33,827 bases of DNA from a virus: the IMG/VR virus record IMGVR_UViG_3300025131_010157, positions 1-33,827 of that record. One strand, written 5' to 3'. The notes under the pieces are model-generated. The model saw only the letters and a list, made by a program, of their open reading frames with translations, was not told the origin of the DNA and ran no database searches. Below are positions 17,901-27,900 of the stretch, piece by piece; position 1 is the stretch's first letter, and each line of letters opens with the position of its first letter. The position numbers and the translations under genes are program-made.

Positions 17901-20900
17901 TTCTTCTAGCTTTTCCTTAAGATCAGAAGGGGAGCCTCTTTTGCTTCTGGCTCCGCCAGAAATGCTACTCTCGATCTTATCCTCCAGATCTATTGCTATA
18001 TCATTTCCAAGCTGCCTTGCGATCTGCATATGCTTTTCGCTAGAATTTGTTAACGCTATTGAGATGCAGTTATCAGCGCCATATAGCGACAAACCAAGGT
18101 CTGGAGCCCTAACTTTGAATCGTTGATTAATGCCAACTAATTTAAAGCCAAGTATTTTTAATCTTCTGCCGCCTAATTCAACCTTTGTATCCCTTGTTGC
18201 TCCGCTGGCAATAATGAAGAAAGCCTTATTGGATTTCAGTCTAAAATCAGAAAACTTCAGATCCCCATTGGCAGAATAGCGAGCGCCTCCATCATCTTCT
18301 ATTTCTATAATTTCTGGAACATTAAATTTTATTGCTGATGTTTGTCCGAATCTAAATGTTAAGGTTAATTTGAACTCAGTATTATCATCAGTCTGTTGTA
18401 TAAATGATGTTGGAATTAAGGAATCTTTGTCAATATAAATATTATCAATATTTGTTCTGGTGAAATCGCTAGCCCTCGGCTCCATAGCTGAAGCACTCTG
18501 CACCAAACCATCAGCAGCCTGAGAAGCCAACTGTGTCAGACTCGACAGTTTGTCGGTCAGAGATTGTATGAGGGCAAGTCCGTCCTCCAGCAGTCCTAAG
18601 GCATCTGCGGCAGCGCCCGTGGCGGCTCCTGCGGCACTTGCAGCCGCACTAGATGGATCTGCACTTTCAGCCGCATCGGAAGCCTCTGTGGCGCTAGCAG
18701 AAGCTGCGTCGGCAGTTGTGAGCGCCTGATTGTAGTCAGCCTGTTTTTCTTCTATTTCTTGAATCTTTCCGTCAATATCGCTAACTTCGCCTTCTGTTGC
18801 TCCCTCTTTCTCTGATTCGAGAGCAGCCTTCTGTCTATCCAGATTCGCTAACTGCTCCTCTCCCTGCTCTTTAACTCTATCGATTCCGGCCTGAACTTCC
18901 GAAAGTGGAATCTGAGCCTCAGAATCACCTAATATATTTATCTTTACTATTTCTCCATGACTATTCTCTTTACTGGGATTAGCGTCAGAGTCGGATAAAA
19001 ACATCCCATAAGTCTTTCCATCTATTTCACTTCCAAATATTAAATCAACACTTGGGTAAATTTTTATTGGGCTTGGGAACCTTAGAAAAGAAGTCGTAGG
19101 AGTAAATGCCCATTTCCCAGGATCTGTTTGGATCGGAATTGATGATAGCCCAAGATTAGCTGGGAAAATATTTGGATATGGAGATATTTGATCATAAAAA
19201 ATATACGGTATAAGTTTATTTTCTTCAGATGCCAAAATCATGGCATCCTCACTAATAGATGGATCATTTTTAACAATAGAATCGTCTATTACCTCACCAC
19301 TTCCTGAAAAGCTTACAGTTAGACGATTATATACTGTAGAGTCATAAGTAACGTTAAATCTTTTATCTTTTTTGGTTACAACAACATCAAGATATCCGGT
19401 ATCCGTTATACCAGTTATATTGTGAAAGTTTGCCACAAGCTTTTCGGATTCGCCTTTAACGAATCCAAAACGATATTTAGTAATCTTCTTAGCACTTGAT
19501 CCGGAACCTATGGTAAAGCTATATGATCTAGATTTTCTTGGCTCGTCGGGGGGACCATTAAATATAACTGCCAACCGTTCTATTTTGTTATTAGTTTTTA
19601 GCTCTGCTTGATACGCTATTGGACCGCCTTGGGTTGAATCTAGCCAGTCTATATATTTTCCGCAGCTATCAACTCCAGCCTTACTTATATTAGAAAAAGA
19701 TTGATCGGTTCCGATCCCAGCACCAGACACTCGTATTGCTAGTCCGGTAATATGTGGAGGATTAATGAATGCAGGCTTATCTTCCTCTCCCTTTTTTGAG
19801 CCAATAGGAATTATGGCGTAATTAGGCTTCTGCAAGATAGGCGTTGCATCAGTAATTTTGGAATTACTAAGAATTATATAAGCTCTATAATTTCCACCGC
19901 TATAAGTAAGTTGATTAAATCTGCTTAAATTTAATTTTGATCCTGGCCCAGGAAATTTTAACTTAACCCTTCTGTTGGTACCATTATTTATTCTTGAAAA
20001 ATATTCAGAGCCTAACTCATACTCAAGTCCTGTAGGGATTATAAGACTAGTATGATCAGGAGTGTCAAGAAGCGTATAAACAAGCGGAGAAGAAGACTTG
20101 GTAACCGTAGTTGGCCATCCAATATCTTCTTTTAAAATATCATTATTTTCCTGATTATTCAGAACACCTATATAGGCATATAATTCAAGTCCTTTTTTAA
20201 AAACTGGCTTATCATATCTCAATATAATTTCTGCATTTGTTTTATCGTCCATCAATAATGGAATAGAATCTATTTCTCTGCCAAATCTTGGGGCCTTCAA
20301 AAGATTTGGATCTTTGAAGGTAATTCTTGGGTCAGGAGCCGATGGAACATCTCCTATGACAGTTCCTTCTGACTCAATATTTATTAAAATAAAATCGCTT
20401 GTTATCCCCGTATCTAATACAATTTGTATAAAAAATTTACCAGTTCTTGTTCCAAATAGATTTTTAATTAAACTATCAGAATCGCTTGAGCTTAGGCTGA
20501 GCTGCTGGCTCTGGTATGAAATAGTTATTCCATCTGCATCAAATAAAATTCCATTACCGGGTTCGGTTTCTGATATTGCTTCATATAAGTATATAGAGCC
20601 AGAGCTAATAGGCTCTGTCAGCTCTATTGTTAGATTTTCTATATCAGAATTCTTATGAAGGACTGTTCCATCTTCCAGAAATCCGTCTGGAGTAAGGGAG
20701 CTAATAATAAAAGACTGCGGATTAATCTTTATGTTTTCCCCGGAAACTCGAATTATTTGCCCATATTTATCTACGGCGTAAAGAGCAAATGAAGATACTA
20801 TTCCCGGATTATACAGACTAACGCCTGCATTATTTTCTCCAAATGGTATCTTCAGGGTAATTCCCTCCTCTCCGAGGGCCGGCGAGCCTAGAGCTATCCA

Positions 20901-22526
20901 ATTTGCCGGAATTTGGCCTATATCTGTTAAAATATTTGGACAAACAAATGCAGCAAATGATCTTGCGGAACAAATCTTCTGATTAAACCATCGCTGATCA
21001 TTCAGTAAATAAGTTTCTTTTGAAAAATCTCGTGAGCCAAGAACCATTTCTGGTCTATTCATTTCTCCTAACAAATCTGTTGAGCTTGTTGCTCCGATTA
21101 GTTCCGCAGAAACAGAAAGTGGAATACCAACGTCTTTATGGTCGTATAAGCTACCTAATATTACATCTCCCGCATATATCCTTGTAGAAAAAGAATCTTT
21201 CTTATAATCATCAAGGCTTTTCATTAATCTTTTTAGTTTTGTTTCTTGGTCTTTGGGTTTGGCACCAGGATTAGCAATAACCTCAGGATCAACAATGGCC
21301 CTCAAAGAATTCTTGAAGTAAGGCTTTGTAAGAACTGGGGCCGTAAACATCTCCAGAGCGTCATCTGCTTCGACAAATCCGACCGGCAGATTAACTAATT
21401 GTTGCGGAGCAATTATTGGTGATAAGAAATATTTATATGAAGAATCGTGTCCTTCTTCAGAGATAGTTAAAAATATATCACTTTCATCTGATGGATATGT
21501 TAGATCTGCGTCAATTACTTCGATATCTGGAGGAAAAGCATGGTCAAAAACTATTGCCTTATAATCCTTGCTCTGCTTATTTATAAGCTCAAAGCAAAAG
21601 AATAAATTTTCATCATCTGATGTGCCTTCTAGATTAATAACTCCTGAGCTATTTCTTCCTGATAAATCTGGAGTCTTTATGTATAAAGATCCATTTACTT
21701 CGGTATAGTATCCTATTACTCCTTGAGATTTGCTGCTTTCTATAAAATCTTCTTTTATATGAAAAATTGGAAAAAGCTCCAACAAGATTTGAGATATTCT
21801 TTCGTCAGTTATGTTATCTATATCAATATCTGATAAGAATCCAGTTAGTTCACCAAATGTTACTCCGGAAATTCCAACATAATTTTTTAATCCAAAAATA
21901 GGATTGCTAAGCTCCTGAGTTAATGCCTCCAAAATAGACTTTATTTTTTCAATTGGAATGAATTTAAATCCACCAATTTTAGATACAGAACTTAATCTTA
22001 TTCTTTTTTTGTTCTTACTTTCTACCTCGCTGTTAACCGAATCAACGCTTGATAGTGAGCTTCTAAGGCTGCTCATATACAAACTTGGTAAGCCACTAGA
22101 GTGAAGTCCAGTGGTTATATTCGGCATATTCTGGAGGGCTCTATTTATTTTTACTCTTGCGTTTACAAGCTCAGAAATTTTCTGAGAATCACTATCAGAT
22201 ATTTGTTCAATTTTATTTTTAGCAAATGTAGCAAGCTCTTTTATTGGAAGATTATAACGACCAAGCTTATCGGCACTAAGAGGCCTGATATCCGTGCCCT
22301 TAAAAGCTATCTTGACTATAGAGCCGCCAATAAGCGGAACGACATCAAAGTCGCCACTGCCGGCACTTGAAGCCTCCGGAAATAGAACCTCATAGCCAGC
22401 GCCTTCTAGGCCGGCACGGCTAGTTGATTCGTCTTCCTCTATGCAGTTTACCTTGACTTTAGAGAAATCTTCGTCCGTATTTATGGGTCCGATTAGATCT
22501 AATAAAATCTTTGAAGAATTAGCCAT
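14961..22526 (-). CDS. Giant virion protein with coiled coil and hydrophobic helical module, 2521 aa
   Basis: Not assignable to a named family. Residues 1 to about 1200 are beta-rich and repetitive in character. Residues about 1209-1269 are a charged coiled coil (DRVKEQGEEQLANLDRQKAA and onward). An Ala/Ser-rich stretch follows (about 1270-1330), then a helical segment with LIQSLTDKLSSLTQLASQAA. Residues about 1579-1722 are strikingly hydrophobic, with four or five membrane-like helices and several Cys (VIFCIIDVICALLNP, LFLCLYDLILLLP, LLLCIIIKVLG). At about 1837-1846 an EF-hand/dockerin-like loop D-L-D-G-N-G-E-H-D is visible. The last 250 residues hold an Ig-like domain (TFAITAPAAGIVKVRATV). 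The start has GGAG eight bases upstream. The gene lies between the spike and gp25-like genes, so it is probably a large baseplate or tail-tip component; a role in host-envelope contact is inference. Confidence 0.85.
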   Translation of the reverse strand: MANSSKILLDLIGPINTDEDFSKVKVNCIEEDESTSRAGLEGAGYEVLFPEASSAGSGDFDVVPLIGGSIVKIAFKGTDIRPLSADKLGRYNLPIKELATFAKNKIEQISDSDSQKISELVNARVKINRALQNMPNITTGLHSSGLPSLYMSSLRSSLSSVDSVNSEVESKNKKRIRLSSVSKIGGFKFIPIEKIKSILEALTQELSNPIFGLKNYVGISGVTFGELTGFLSDIDIDNITDERISQILLELFPIFHIKEDFIESSKSQGVIGYYTEVNGSLYIKTPDLSGRNSSGVINLEGTSDDENLFFCFELINKQSKDYKAIVFDHAFPPDIEVIDADLTYPSDESDIFLTISEEGHDSSYKYFLSPIIAPQQLVNLPVGFVEADDALEMFTAPVLTKPYFKNSLRAIVDPEVIANPGAKPKDQETKLKRLMKSLDDYKKDSFSTRIYAGDVILGSLYDHKDVGIPLSVSAELIGATSSTDLLGEMNRPEMVLGSRDFSKETYLLNDQRWFNQKICSARSFAAFVCPNILTDIGQIPANWIALGSPALGEEGITLKIPFGENNAGVSLYNPGIVSSFALYAVDKYGQIIRVSGENIKINPQSFIISSLTPDGFLEDGTVLHKNSDIENLTIELTEPISSGSIYLYEAISETEPGNGILFDADGITISYQSQQLSLSSSDSDSLIKNLFGTRTGKFFIQIVLDTGITSDFILINIESEGTVIGDVPSAPDPRITFKDPNLLKAPRFGREIDSIPLLMDDKTNAEIILRYDKPVFKKGLELYAYIGVLNNQENNDILKEDIGWPTTVTKSSSPLVYTLLDTPDHTSLIIPTGLEYELGSEYFSRINNGTNRRVKLKFPGPGSKLNLSRFNQLTYSGGNYRAYIILSNSKITDATPILQKPNYAIIPIGSKKGEEDKPAFINPPHITGLAIRVSGAGIGTDQSFSNISKAGVDSCGKYIDWLDSTQGGPIAYQAELKTNNKIERLAVIFNGPPDEPRKSRSYSFTIGSGSSAKKITKYRFGFVKGESEKLVANFHNITGITDTGYLDVVVTKKDKRFNVTYDSTVYNRLTVSFSGSGEVIDDSIVKNDPSISEDAMILASEENKLIPYIFYDQISPYPNIFPANLGLSSIPIQTDPGKWAFTPTTSFLRFPSPIKIYPSVDLIFGSEIDGKTYGMFLSDSDANPSKENSHGEIVKINILGDSEAQIPLSEVQAGIDRVKEQGEEQLANLDRQKAALESEKEGATEGEVSDIDGKIQEIEEKQADYNQALTTADAASASATEASDAAESADPSSAAASAAGAATGAAADALGLLEDGLALIQSLTDKLSSLTQLASQAADGLVQSASAMEPRASDFTRTNIDNIYIDKDSLIPTSFIQQTDDNTEFKLTLTFRFGQTSAIKFNVPEIIEIEDDGGARYSANGDLKFSDFRLKSNKAFFIIASGATRDTKVELGGRRLKILGFKLVGINQRFKVRAPDLGLSLYGADNCISIALTNSSEKHMQIARQLGNDIAIDLEDKIESSISGGARSKRGSPSDLKEKLEERYLKFMSVTLDKANVPKEQIQSFCDMSFHLTAELTMQLRNFKVLLVPIKVIFCIIDVICALLNPIALVFAIIRLFLCLYDLILLLPQLAVPAMALALVLHVVELLLCIIIKVLGIINAINEISTALQNAIEQKNYPAIIALEETIAEHLASLEADLTVLDPILNVLALFLELLSLTFAFPCQIKTDADEEACIDPSQLAGLIMSKVVPAGRIVPDALLPMAQTYTTLPVDDVGSAGNTPPAIFDFGSILSEVSEQASGVEIVSDNTGFGGRPLPGIRSSLTGDNILIEEGGFFEGDLDGNGEHDNVNYQSLRFNGGSFEGTFGLSFSRSTKEFAIFTGPDPRMVWFEFNESGKTAPHAFIPFFAPFFDKKTIDNLQTLDSPPSFLKPDGNSLKIAGDMDDIGFVSPIDGASDKDTTGGFFLERGADLNGARTYQPKPLTVTFELQEPGVNPDTLSAEFTPVEVTKTFGSIPMIALIDDEFNIYFVEEPGTGQGGIIVEDVNGVPAITAIHAKMMNFPTAPKKAFAVEGREIYLSFAELNPDPASIQAASLEALENDHEINAGEILIWQQANYNAIADSADQPFEFFADGTAVGDYNYVGGSPEDIDAITRAANTINVFDFPTLYIVDMRQLADDIAAACGASGPTELLLDLPGFTDTETIEDSITTLSECTQAFLDYFSSTIEDLNGVPVGIIPKVRSFLELGNVPEQISVRDVIDQYNILKDCYEGEIDNICGFVINPLNTSFKLLNDEDETPLTDFIDPEQEGLANLINFDIVDELEFDEELDGFPKITGAMEYASGVGDSAIVTVGSKAVINITPRDCYDDVLSPALDLTDSIKIDFLRDDTGGAKLASPSEGNEASIFEKNGGEYTFAITAPAAGIVKVRATVCSTVIQAVTDRGIIIPETDELEAKVDCVDDSAISIAEAEEVFAPGALTKVDRILTILFAKGIDSSSSGDKDRENSAKSSKPTPQTFGTKLEN

Positions 22527-22550
22527 CTATATAGCTCCAGATATTAACAT

Positions 22551-22583
22551 ATTACCTTGAATAATAATATTATTCAAGGTAAT
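22551..22583 (-). repeat. Perfect 15-bp inverted repeat over the spike gene stop codon
   Basis: ATTACCTTGAATAAT and its exact reverse complement are separated by 3 nt. On the coding strand the left arm includes the last codons and TAA stop of the spike gene and the right arm lies in the 43-nt gap before the 2521-residue gene. No U-run follows, so it is not a standard factor-independent terminator. It could fold in mRNA as a processing or stability element, or modulate translation of the next gene. The AAGG it buries lies before a possible seven-codon reading frame, not before the real start. Confidence 0.85.
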
Positions 22584-24963
22584 CAAATAAGCAGTGAGCC
22601 TGAGCCAAAACTCCCTCTATTGTTGCAGTAGGGGTGTCTATAGATATTGGATCCTTATAGGTCTTTCTGGGAGACTGATTTCCTTCTCTTACCTCAACAC
22701 TCTGTCCGGCTAAAATCAGCTTAGAAGTACTTTCTAGGCAGATATCTCCGTCATTTCTTATAATCATAGGGCTGCCAGTATTCATGCCAGCAATTACAAG
22801 CCCATTTTTACTTATGGAGATTATATAATCTGATGCGTTAGTCTCTTCGGCTTCTTCTCCGAGAAATCCCTTGTGATTAACATTTACTCTTAATTCAAAT
22901 CTTCCTTCATTAAATTTATCACCATTTGTTCCTCCAACATTTATGAGGGCATCTCCATCTGTTTGTAGAATTAAACTTCTATTATTCTTATCTTTTCCAA
23001 ACCAAGCAATCATGCTTCCTGCGGTATCTAATATAATACTTTTCATATCATTATGATCCGCTCCAACAGATGCCTCAATTGCTCCTTCAAAATTTAGATT
23101 TGCGCTCTTTCCGCCAGAAGCTTTCCTGCTCTCTCCAGACTCGTCAACATTGGTTGTTGATACGACATCTCCATCATCATTCTTACTTACCGCGAATGAG
23201 TTAGTATACTGATAATTTGCTCTATTATCATTTTCATCAAAGTCAAGAGTAAGATCTTTTCCAGCCACCAAAACTCCACCGCCCGGATCAATAGCTGGAC
23301 TGCCCGGAGAGACTCCTACTGCTGCCATATAAGTTACTTGAGCTGAATCTTCCCCATTTAAATCAAGTGCCTCAGAGCTTCTTTCAAAAGATTTATTTAT
23401 AGAGTTTCCCGGAATAAACCCTACGCATGCTGTGTTTTGAAATGGAATCAAAACGCTATTAATGGTGTTTGCTATCAGCATCTCAGCAGCAGCATAAATA
23501 TTATGATGTTTTGTTGGGTTTATTCGAATATTTTCAGGCTGCTCAGCGGTTTGTTCTAATCCCTGGAAGTAACTATCATCATTTGAGTGTCTAATTCCTG
23601 TAAATCTAGTTACGCCTTCTCCCTCAGAAAGAACGAGATCTACGGCAGATTCAGACGGAATAAGAATTCCGCTCTCAGCATCCCTTAGTGTTATTGGAAT
23701 TTTTTCTTTTTTTCTAAAGTTATATGTTGTTTCTATCTTCTCAGAAGAATCAGAATAAAACTCAGCAAAGTTTGGATAAAAAATATTTCCAGTATCTGAT
23801 GTCGCAGGGATGTTCGCCTTTAAAGCCCCCTCTTTATCAATGGAAAAAATGAAATTACTTTCATTATTAGATACCTCATTGGACAGGCTGTTTGTTGATA
23901 GCTGGAAATGATATCCCATTCCTCTGCGAGACTGGAGCCGGCCCTTCTCATATTCCAATCGAATGTCTGATTCATCGGCCCGACCACCAGCATTACCAAT
24001 AACAACTCGGCCATAATTTGGATCTAATAGCTCTCCTCTTGAGTTGATAACGTTTCCTGCAATAATCTCTATAAGCTGGTGAGGCGCTAAATGTAAAGCA
24101 TTCTCTTGAGAAATAGCTCTTGTTTCTTTGTTATTTGAAAATTTAGATACATTTATTGAGTCAATTTCTCCAGATTCAACATCCCAGCCTCTAAAGTAAT
24201 CAGATTCAGAAATCTCATTAATAACAATTCTGTACTCAGATAGAGCAGGATTTCTTTTATCTCCAAAAATACTTGATCTTGCAGCTCTAAACCCCGGATA
24301 TATTCCCCTTACCATTCCGTAGTCTAAATTATATGTTTTTAAATCATTGCCAATATCTGCAATTCCGCTTTTTTGAGTGAATCCAGATGGAATTCTAATT
24401 GCGTCTCTTGACGTAATTCTGTGGGCCGAACTAACCAGCTGCATAGAGTCGGATACTAATGCCGTATTTGTTTTTACGGAATTTGCTTTAGATATAAATA
24501 ATCCACTAGAATGTTCGTTCCCAAGAAAAATTCCAGCAATAGCTCCGTCTCCGCCAAATAAATACAGTTCCCCGCCACCAGCGCCTACGGCCTTAAGCTC
24601 TCCCGGCACCAATCCCTTTGTTGGATAGTTGGATCTTCCTGCTAAAGTATTTCTCGAAGGCGCTCTTGATTCGGAGTTATCTCTATCTGCTTTAGGAATA
24701 ATTCTTAATGCCTGGAATATCCCCTTCCCGCCTGGAAAAACTCTAGAATAAATAACAGTATCACCAATGTCTGGATGCTGATAAATTCCTGCGCTGCCTG
24801 TTCCTCCATAGTAAACTGGAGGAATTATTATTGGATCCTTAATATCCGTTAAATCAGTTACTACATGCAAATCTCCAGTATTTTTATCAACCTTTATTAT
24901 TCTGCCTTCTTTTACTTTATATTTTTGGAGCTGATTCTTTACGCTATCCACGCCTACTTTCAT
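22570..24963 (-). CDS. Baseplate central spike protein, gp5/gpV-like with N-terminal OB fold
   Basis: 797 residues. Residues about 14-98 have the spike OB-fold pattern: EGRIIKVDKNTGDLHV, then a proline-rich IIIPPV loop, GDTVIYSR, and a closing strand. The C-terminal part is built of short beta repeats with Asp-Gly turns (LILQTDGDALINVGG about 665-685; IIRNDGDICLESTSKLILAG about 735-757), as in the beta-prism or beta-helix of gp5/gpV spikes that pierce the outer membrane. No lysozyme or peptidase domain is visible between them, unlike T4 gp5. The middle (about 110-640) is unassigned beta-rich sequence. It directly follows the hub gene (TAA-ATG with no gap), the usual hub-spike pairing. The end of the gene is part of a perfect hairpin. 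Confidence 0.85.
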   Translation of the reverse strand: MKVGVDSVKNQLQKYKVKEGRIIKVDKNTGDLHVVTDLTDIKDPIIIPPVYYGGTGSAGIYQHPDIGDTVIYSRVFPGGKGIFQALRIIPKADRDNSESRAPSRNTLAGRSNYPTKGLVPGELKAVGAGGGELYLFGGDGAIAGIFLGNEHSSGLFISKANSVKTNTALVSDSMQLVSSAHRITSRDAIRIPSGFTQKSGIADIGNDLKTYNLDYGMVRGIYPGFRAARSSIFGDKRNPALSEYRIVINEISESDYFRGWDVESGEIDSINVSKFSNNKETRAISQENALHLAPHQLIEIIAGNVINSRGELLDPNYGRVVIGNAGGRADESDIRLEYEKGRLQSRRGMGYHFQLSTNSLSNEVSNNESNFIFSIDKEGALKANIPATSDTGNIFYPNFAEFYSDSSEKIETTYNFRKKEKIPITLRDAESGILIPSESAVDLVLSEGEGVTRFTGIRHSNDDSYFQGLEQTAEQPENIRINPTKHHNIYAAAEMLIANTINSVLIPFQNTACVGFIPGNSINKSFERSSEALDLNGEDSAQVTYMAAVGVSPGSPAIDPGGGVLVAGKDLTLDFDENDNRANYQYTNSFAVSKNDDGDVVSTTNVDESGESRKASGGKSANLNFEGAIEASVGADHNDMKSIILDTAGSMIAWFGKDKNNRSLILQTDGDALINVGGTNGDKFNEGRFELRVNVNHKGFLGEEAEETNASDYIISISKNGLVIAGMNTGSPMIIRNDGDICLESTSKLILAGQSVEVREGNQSPRKTYKDPISIDTPTATIEGVLAQAHCLFDYLE

Positions 24964-27900
24964 TTAAGTAACCTCCTTACTGAGAAGGCCTGACGGAATA
25001 TCAACTATCCCTATCTCTATTATGCCTGATTTATAACCCCTCGATGCAGCTCCAACTACCTCTGTTCGTATATCAAGCCAGCCGGCTTGGCTTGGGCCGC
25101 CCTTCGGAAAAATACCAGATGCCTGATCATCGGTCAGCGAGCTAATACTTTCATCATGCTTTAGGGCAGACAGAATTCTTCTGTCCAAACACTTGATTTC
25201 TCCAATTTGATTTTTATCTGTTTTCTTGAAGTATGAAACTTGCTCAATAATTTTATTCGCAGGAACACTCCGAACCGGCTGACTGTTGGGCAGGGTCAAT
25301 GGCTTTAGGGTATTTTTTCCGGCTCCACCTAATAGCGGATTCTTCTGAGATATCTGGGAGGGTCGCTCAAATAGCTCCCTTATCTTTGCCATCTTACCTT
25401 GAGCGCTCTCAATCCCTTCTTCATCATCTTCGTCTAGTGCAAAGCCTCTTATCAAGAGGTACCTTGACCCGGAAAGACTTCCGATTAAATCTAGCATCAT
25501 ATTGGTGAATCTAATCTGATTATCTTTGAATGACAGGAGGCTAGCTAAAGACGCATCATCTGACGGGAATACTAATGTTGAGTCTGGATTGAGTGGTCGA
25601 TAATTATCATCAGTTTCGCTTGATCTATAGATTAGCGTTGGGTCATCTAAAAAGCTAGATACCAGTTGCTGGCCAATAACATCTAGCGGGCCGGGTATGT
25701 AGCCTCCGACGGGGTGACCATATTCAACGGTTAAATCTGTAGTAAATGAACTGCCAAAGTTAAAAGTGTGGGCGACACTTTTCACGTAATATAACAAGCC
25801 TTTGCTTGGAATATAAACGGTATCTCCAGGCTGATAGAACTCATTTCCGGCGATAGTAACTGTTCCGGTATTTATCGATAGCTTCTCCATTCCAAGCTTC
25901 AAAATTGCATACGGTTTCGCCTGACCATTAGAATCACTTATAAACGGAAGAGATAGCTGGTGCGCCTGGTAGCCGTACTGTCTCCATAGGTCAAAATCTG
26001 TTGCTCCAGCCCAGAAGTAAAGATCCTCAAGTCCGCGATTTATATTTGCGCCGAAGCCGAGTGGGGCGTCACCCTTTATGTCTAATCTGGTGAAATTGGG
26101 AGGATTCTCCTGAAAGGTGGAATTAAGAATATGCTCATCTTTCAATATGAACCTTTTTCCAGAACCCTGCCCTAAGAGGTTTCTCGTGTCATCCTCAATT
26201 AAGTGATCATATAAGGATCCTTCTGCCATTTTGCCAGTCAAGATGTCAGATCTTGTCTGTAGGGCGTTTGCACTTCTTTCTAAAAAGTCTACAACTTTAT
26301 CATTTATATTTAGCTCTATCCCGTCTGACTCTTCTCCAGTTCGAAGAATAGTCTCTATCTCCTTAAGCTCTTCTTCTTTAGCTAGATTTGCCTGAAGCAT
26401 TGAAACGAGACTATCTCGATCTGATATTGTCTTTTCTAACGTACTTATTAGCCCACTAGAGCCTGCGAAGATAGCCTTGTCTCTCGAATCTTCATCTGTT
26501 ATTTTGTAAACAAAATTCTTATCATTAAACTCGGACTCTATGTGCAATCCATTTGCCGGGTCGCGACCGAATTGCCTTTTGAATGTATTTCTAATATTAT
26601 TTAAGTCAGAAGCCGTAAAGTTCGTCGCAGGGGCTTCGCCCTCGCCTTGTGATCCGGTAGACCCTCCCGCTGGAGTCTGCAGATCGCTTATTACGCTTGA
26701 TTGCTCTTGAATAATTTGATCAAAGACGCCCAATAATTTATCAGTATTTCCCCCTAAGACATCTCCCTTATGCTGAAAGCTTGCAGATAAATCTAGACTA
26801 TTTTCCGCCTGCCTTACCGATCTGAGTGGATCAGTAGATGTTATATTTGTTTGAAATAATCCTAAAAATTTTGTTTGAGCGGAGCTGCTAGGCTCCTCAC
26901 CGGGAGTGTTACTATGATTTATAACAACTCCAAAAAACGGAAGAGAATCTGCTCCGCTAAGATTCATATTTGGAATAAGATTTTTATCAGGATATTGTCC
27001 TAAAAGCAATGATATAAGAACTATTTTTAGATTATACGTATGTATCTGGAGATACATTCCTTCTATTCTTGTTTGAAATAAGTCTGTTATAAAGCTAGGA
27101 ATAATGCTCTTATTCTCTTTCTTTTGAATTCTAATTGATTCCTTAAGAACACTTAATGGAACCCTGTTCCACGGCGGTGGCCTAAATTCCAAGTGACCCT
27201 GGGAGTTCGCAAAGAACTCAAGATCTAAATAACCAGAAGCTTCGCTGCACAACTGCCATGAGTTCTTGAACTCTCCATCAAACAGCTTCCAGCCGCCTGT
27301 GTTTAAAGCCAAAATAAATGGCTTAATATCCGCTGAGTCATACTGGTCAGAAACTATTAAGAGGTTTCTATCTCGGTTAAGCCTAACATCTTCTATTTTC
27401 CTCTGAGCCCCAACAAGCATCATAGCTCTAGTCACATCATTGTTTTCCTCTGCATCTCCAGACACAGGAAGGTTTACCGCTCCTGATAAACTAATTTGAA
27501 TTCCAACTTGATCCTCAGATGTTAAAGCGTTACCTGACGTAGTACCTATTTTAATTTGATTTCTAATGGCATTATCAATTGTTTCTATTTCCGATTGTAG
27601 TGTAGATACAAAGGCATTTATTGGAGAGATTCTTGATGGGCTCTTTTTTATATCTGCAATTTTTCTCCTTAGAACCCTCTTTCTTTTCTGCAGCTCCTTA
27701 ACATTATTGTTGGCCAAGTCTCTTGCACTGGCATTATTAAATGCCTGCTCGGTGCTTGCTGAGTTCATTGTTAACATTCGATACGGCTGAAAATTTCCAT
27801 AATAATTATTTTGTTTTCGAATAGTATTTAGAACTCCGGTTAACGGATCAAGGGGACTGAGTCTTGATGACTTATCTCTCTTATTATGTGCTGCAAACGC

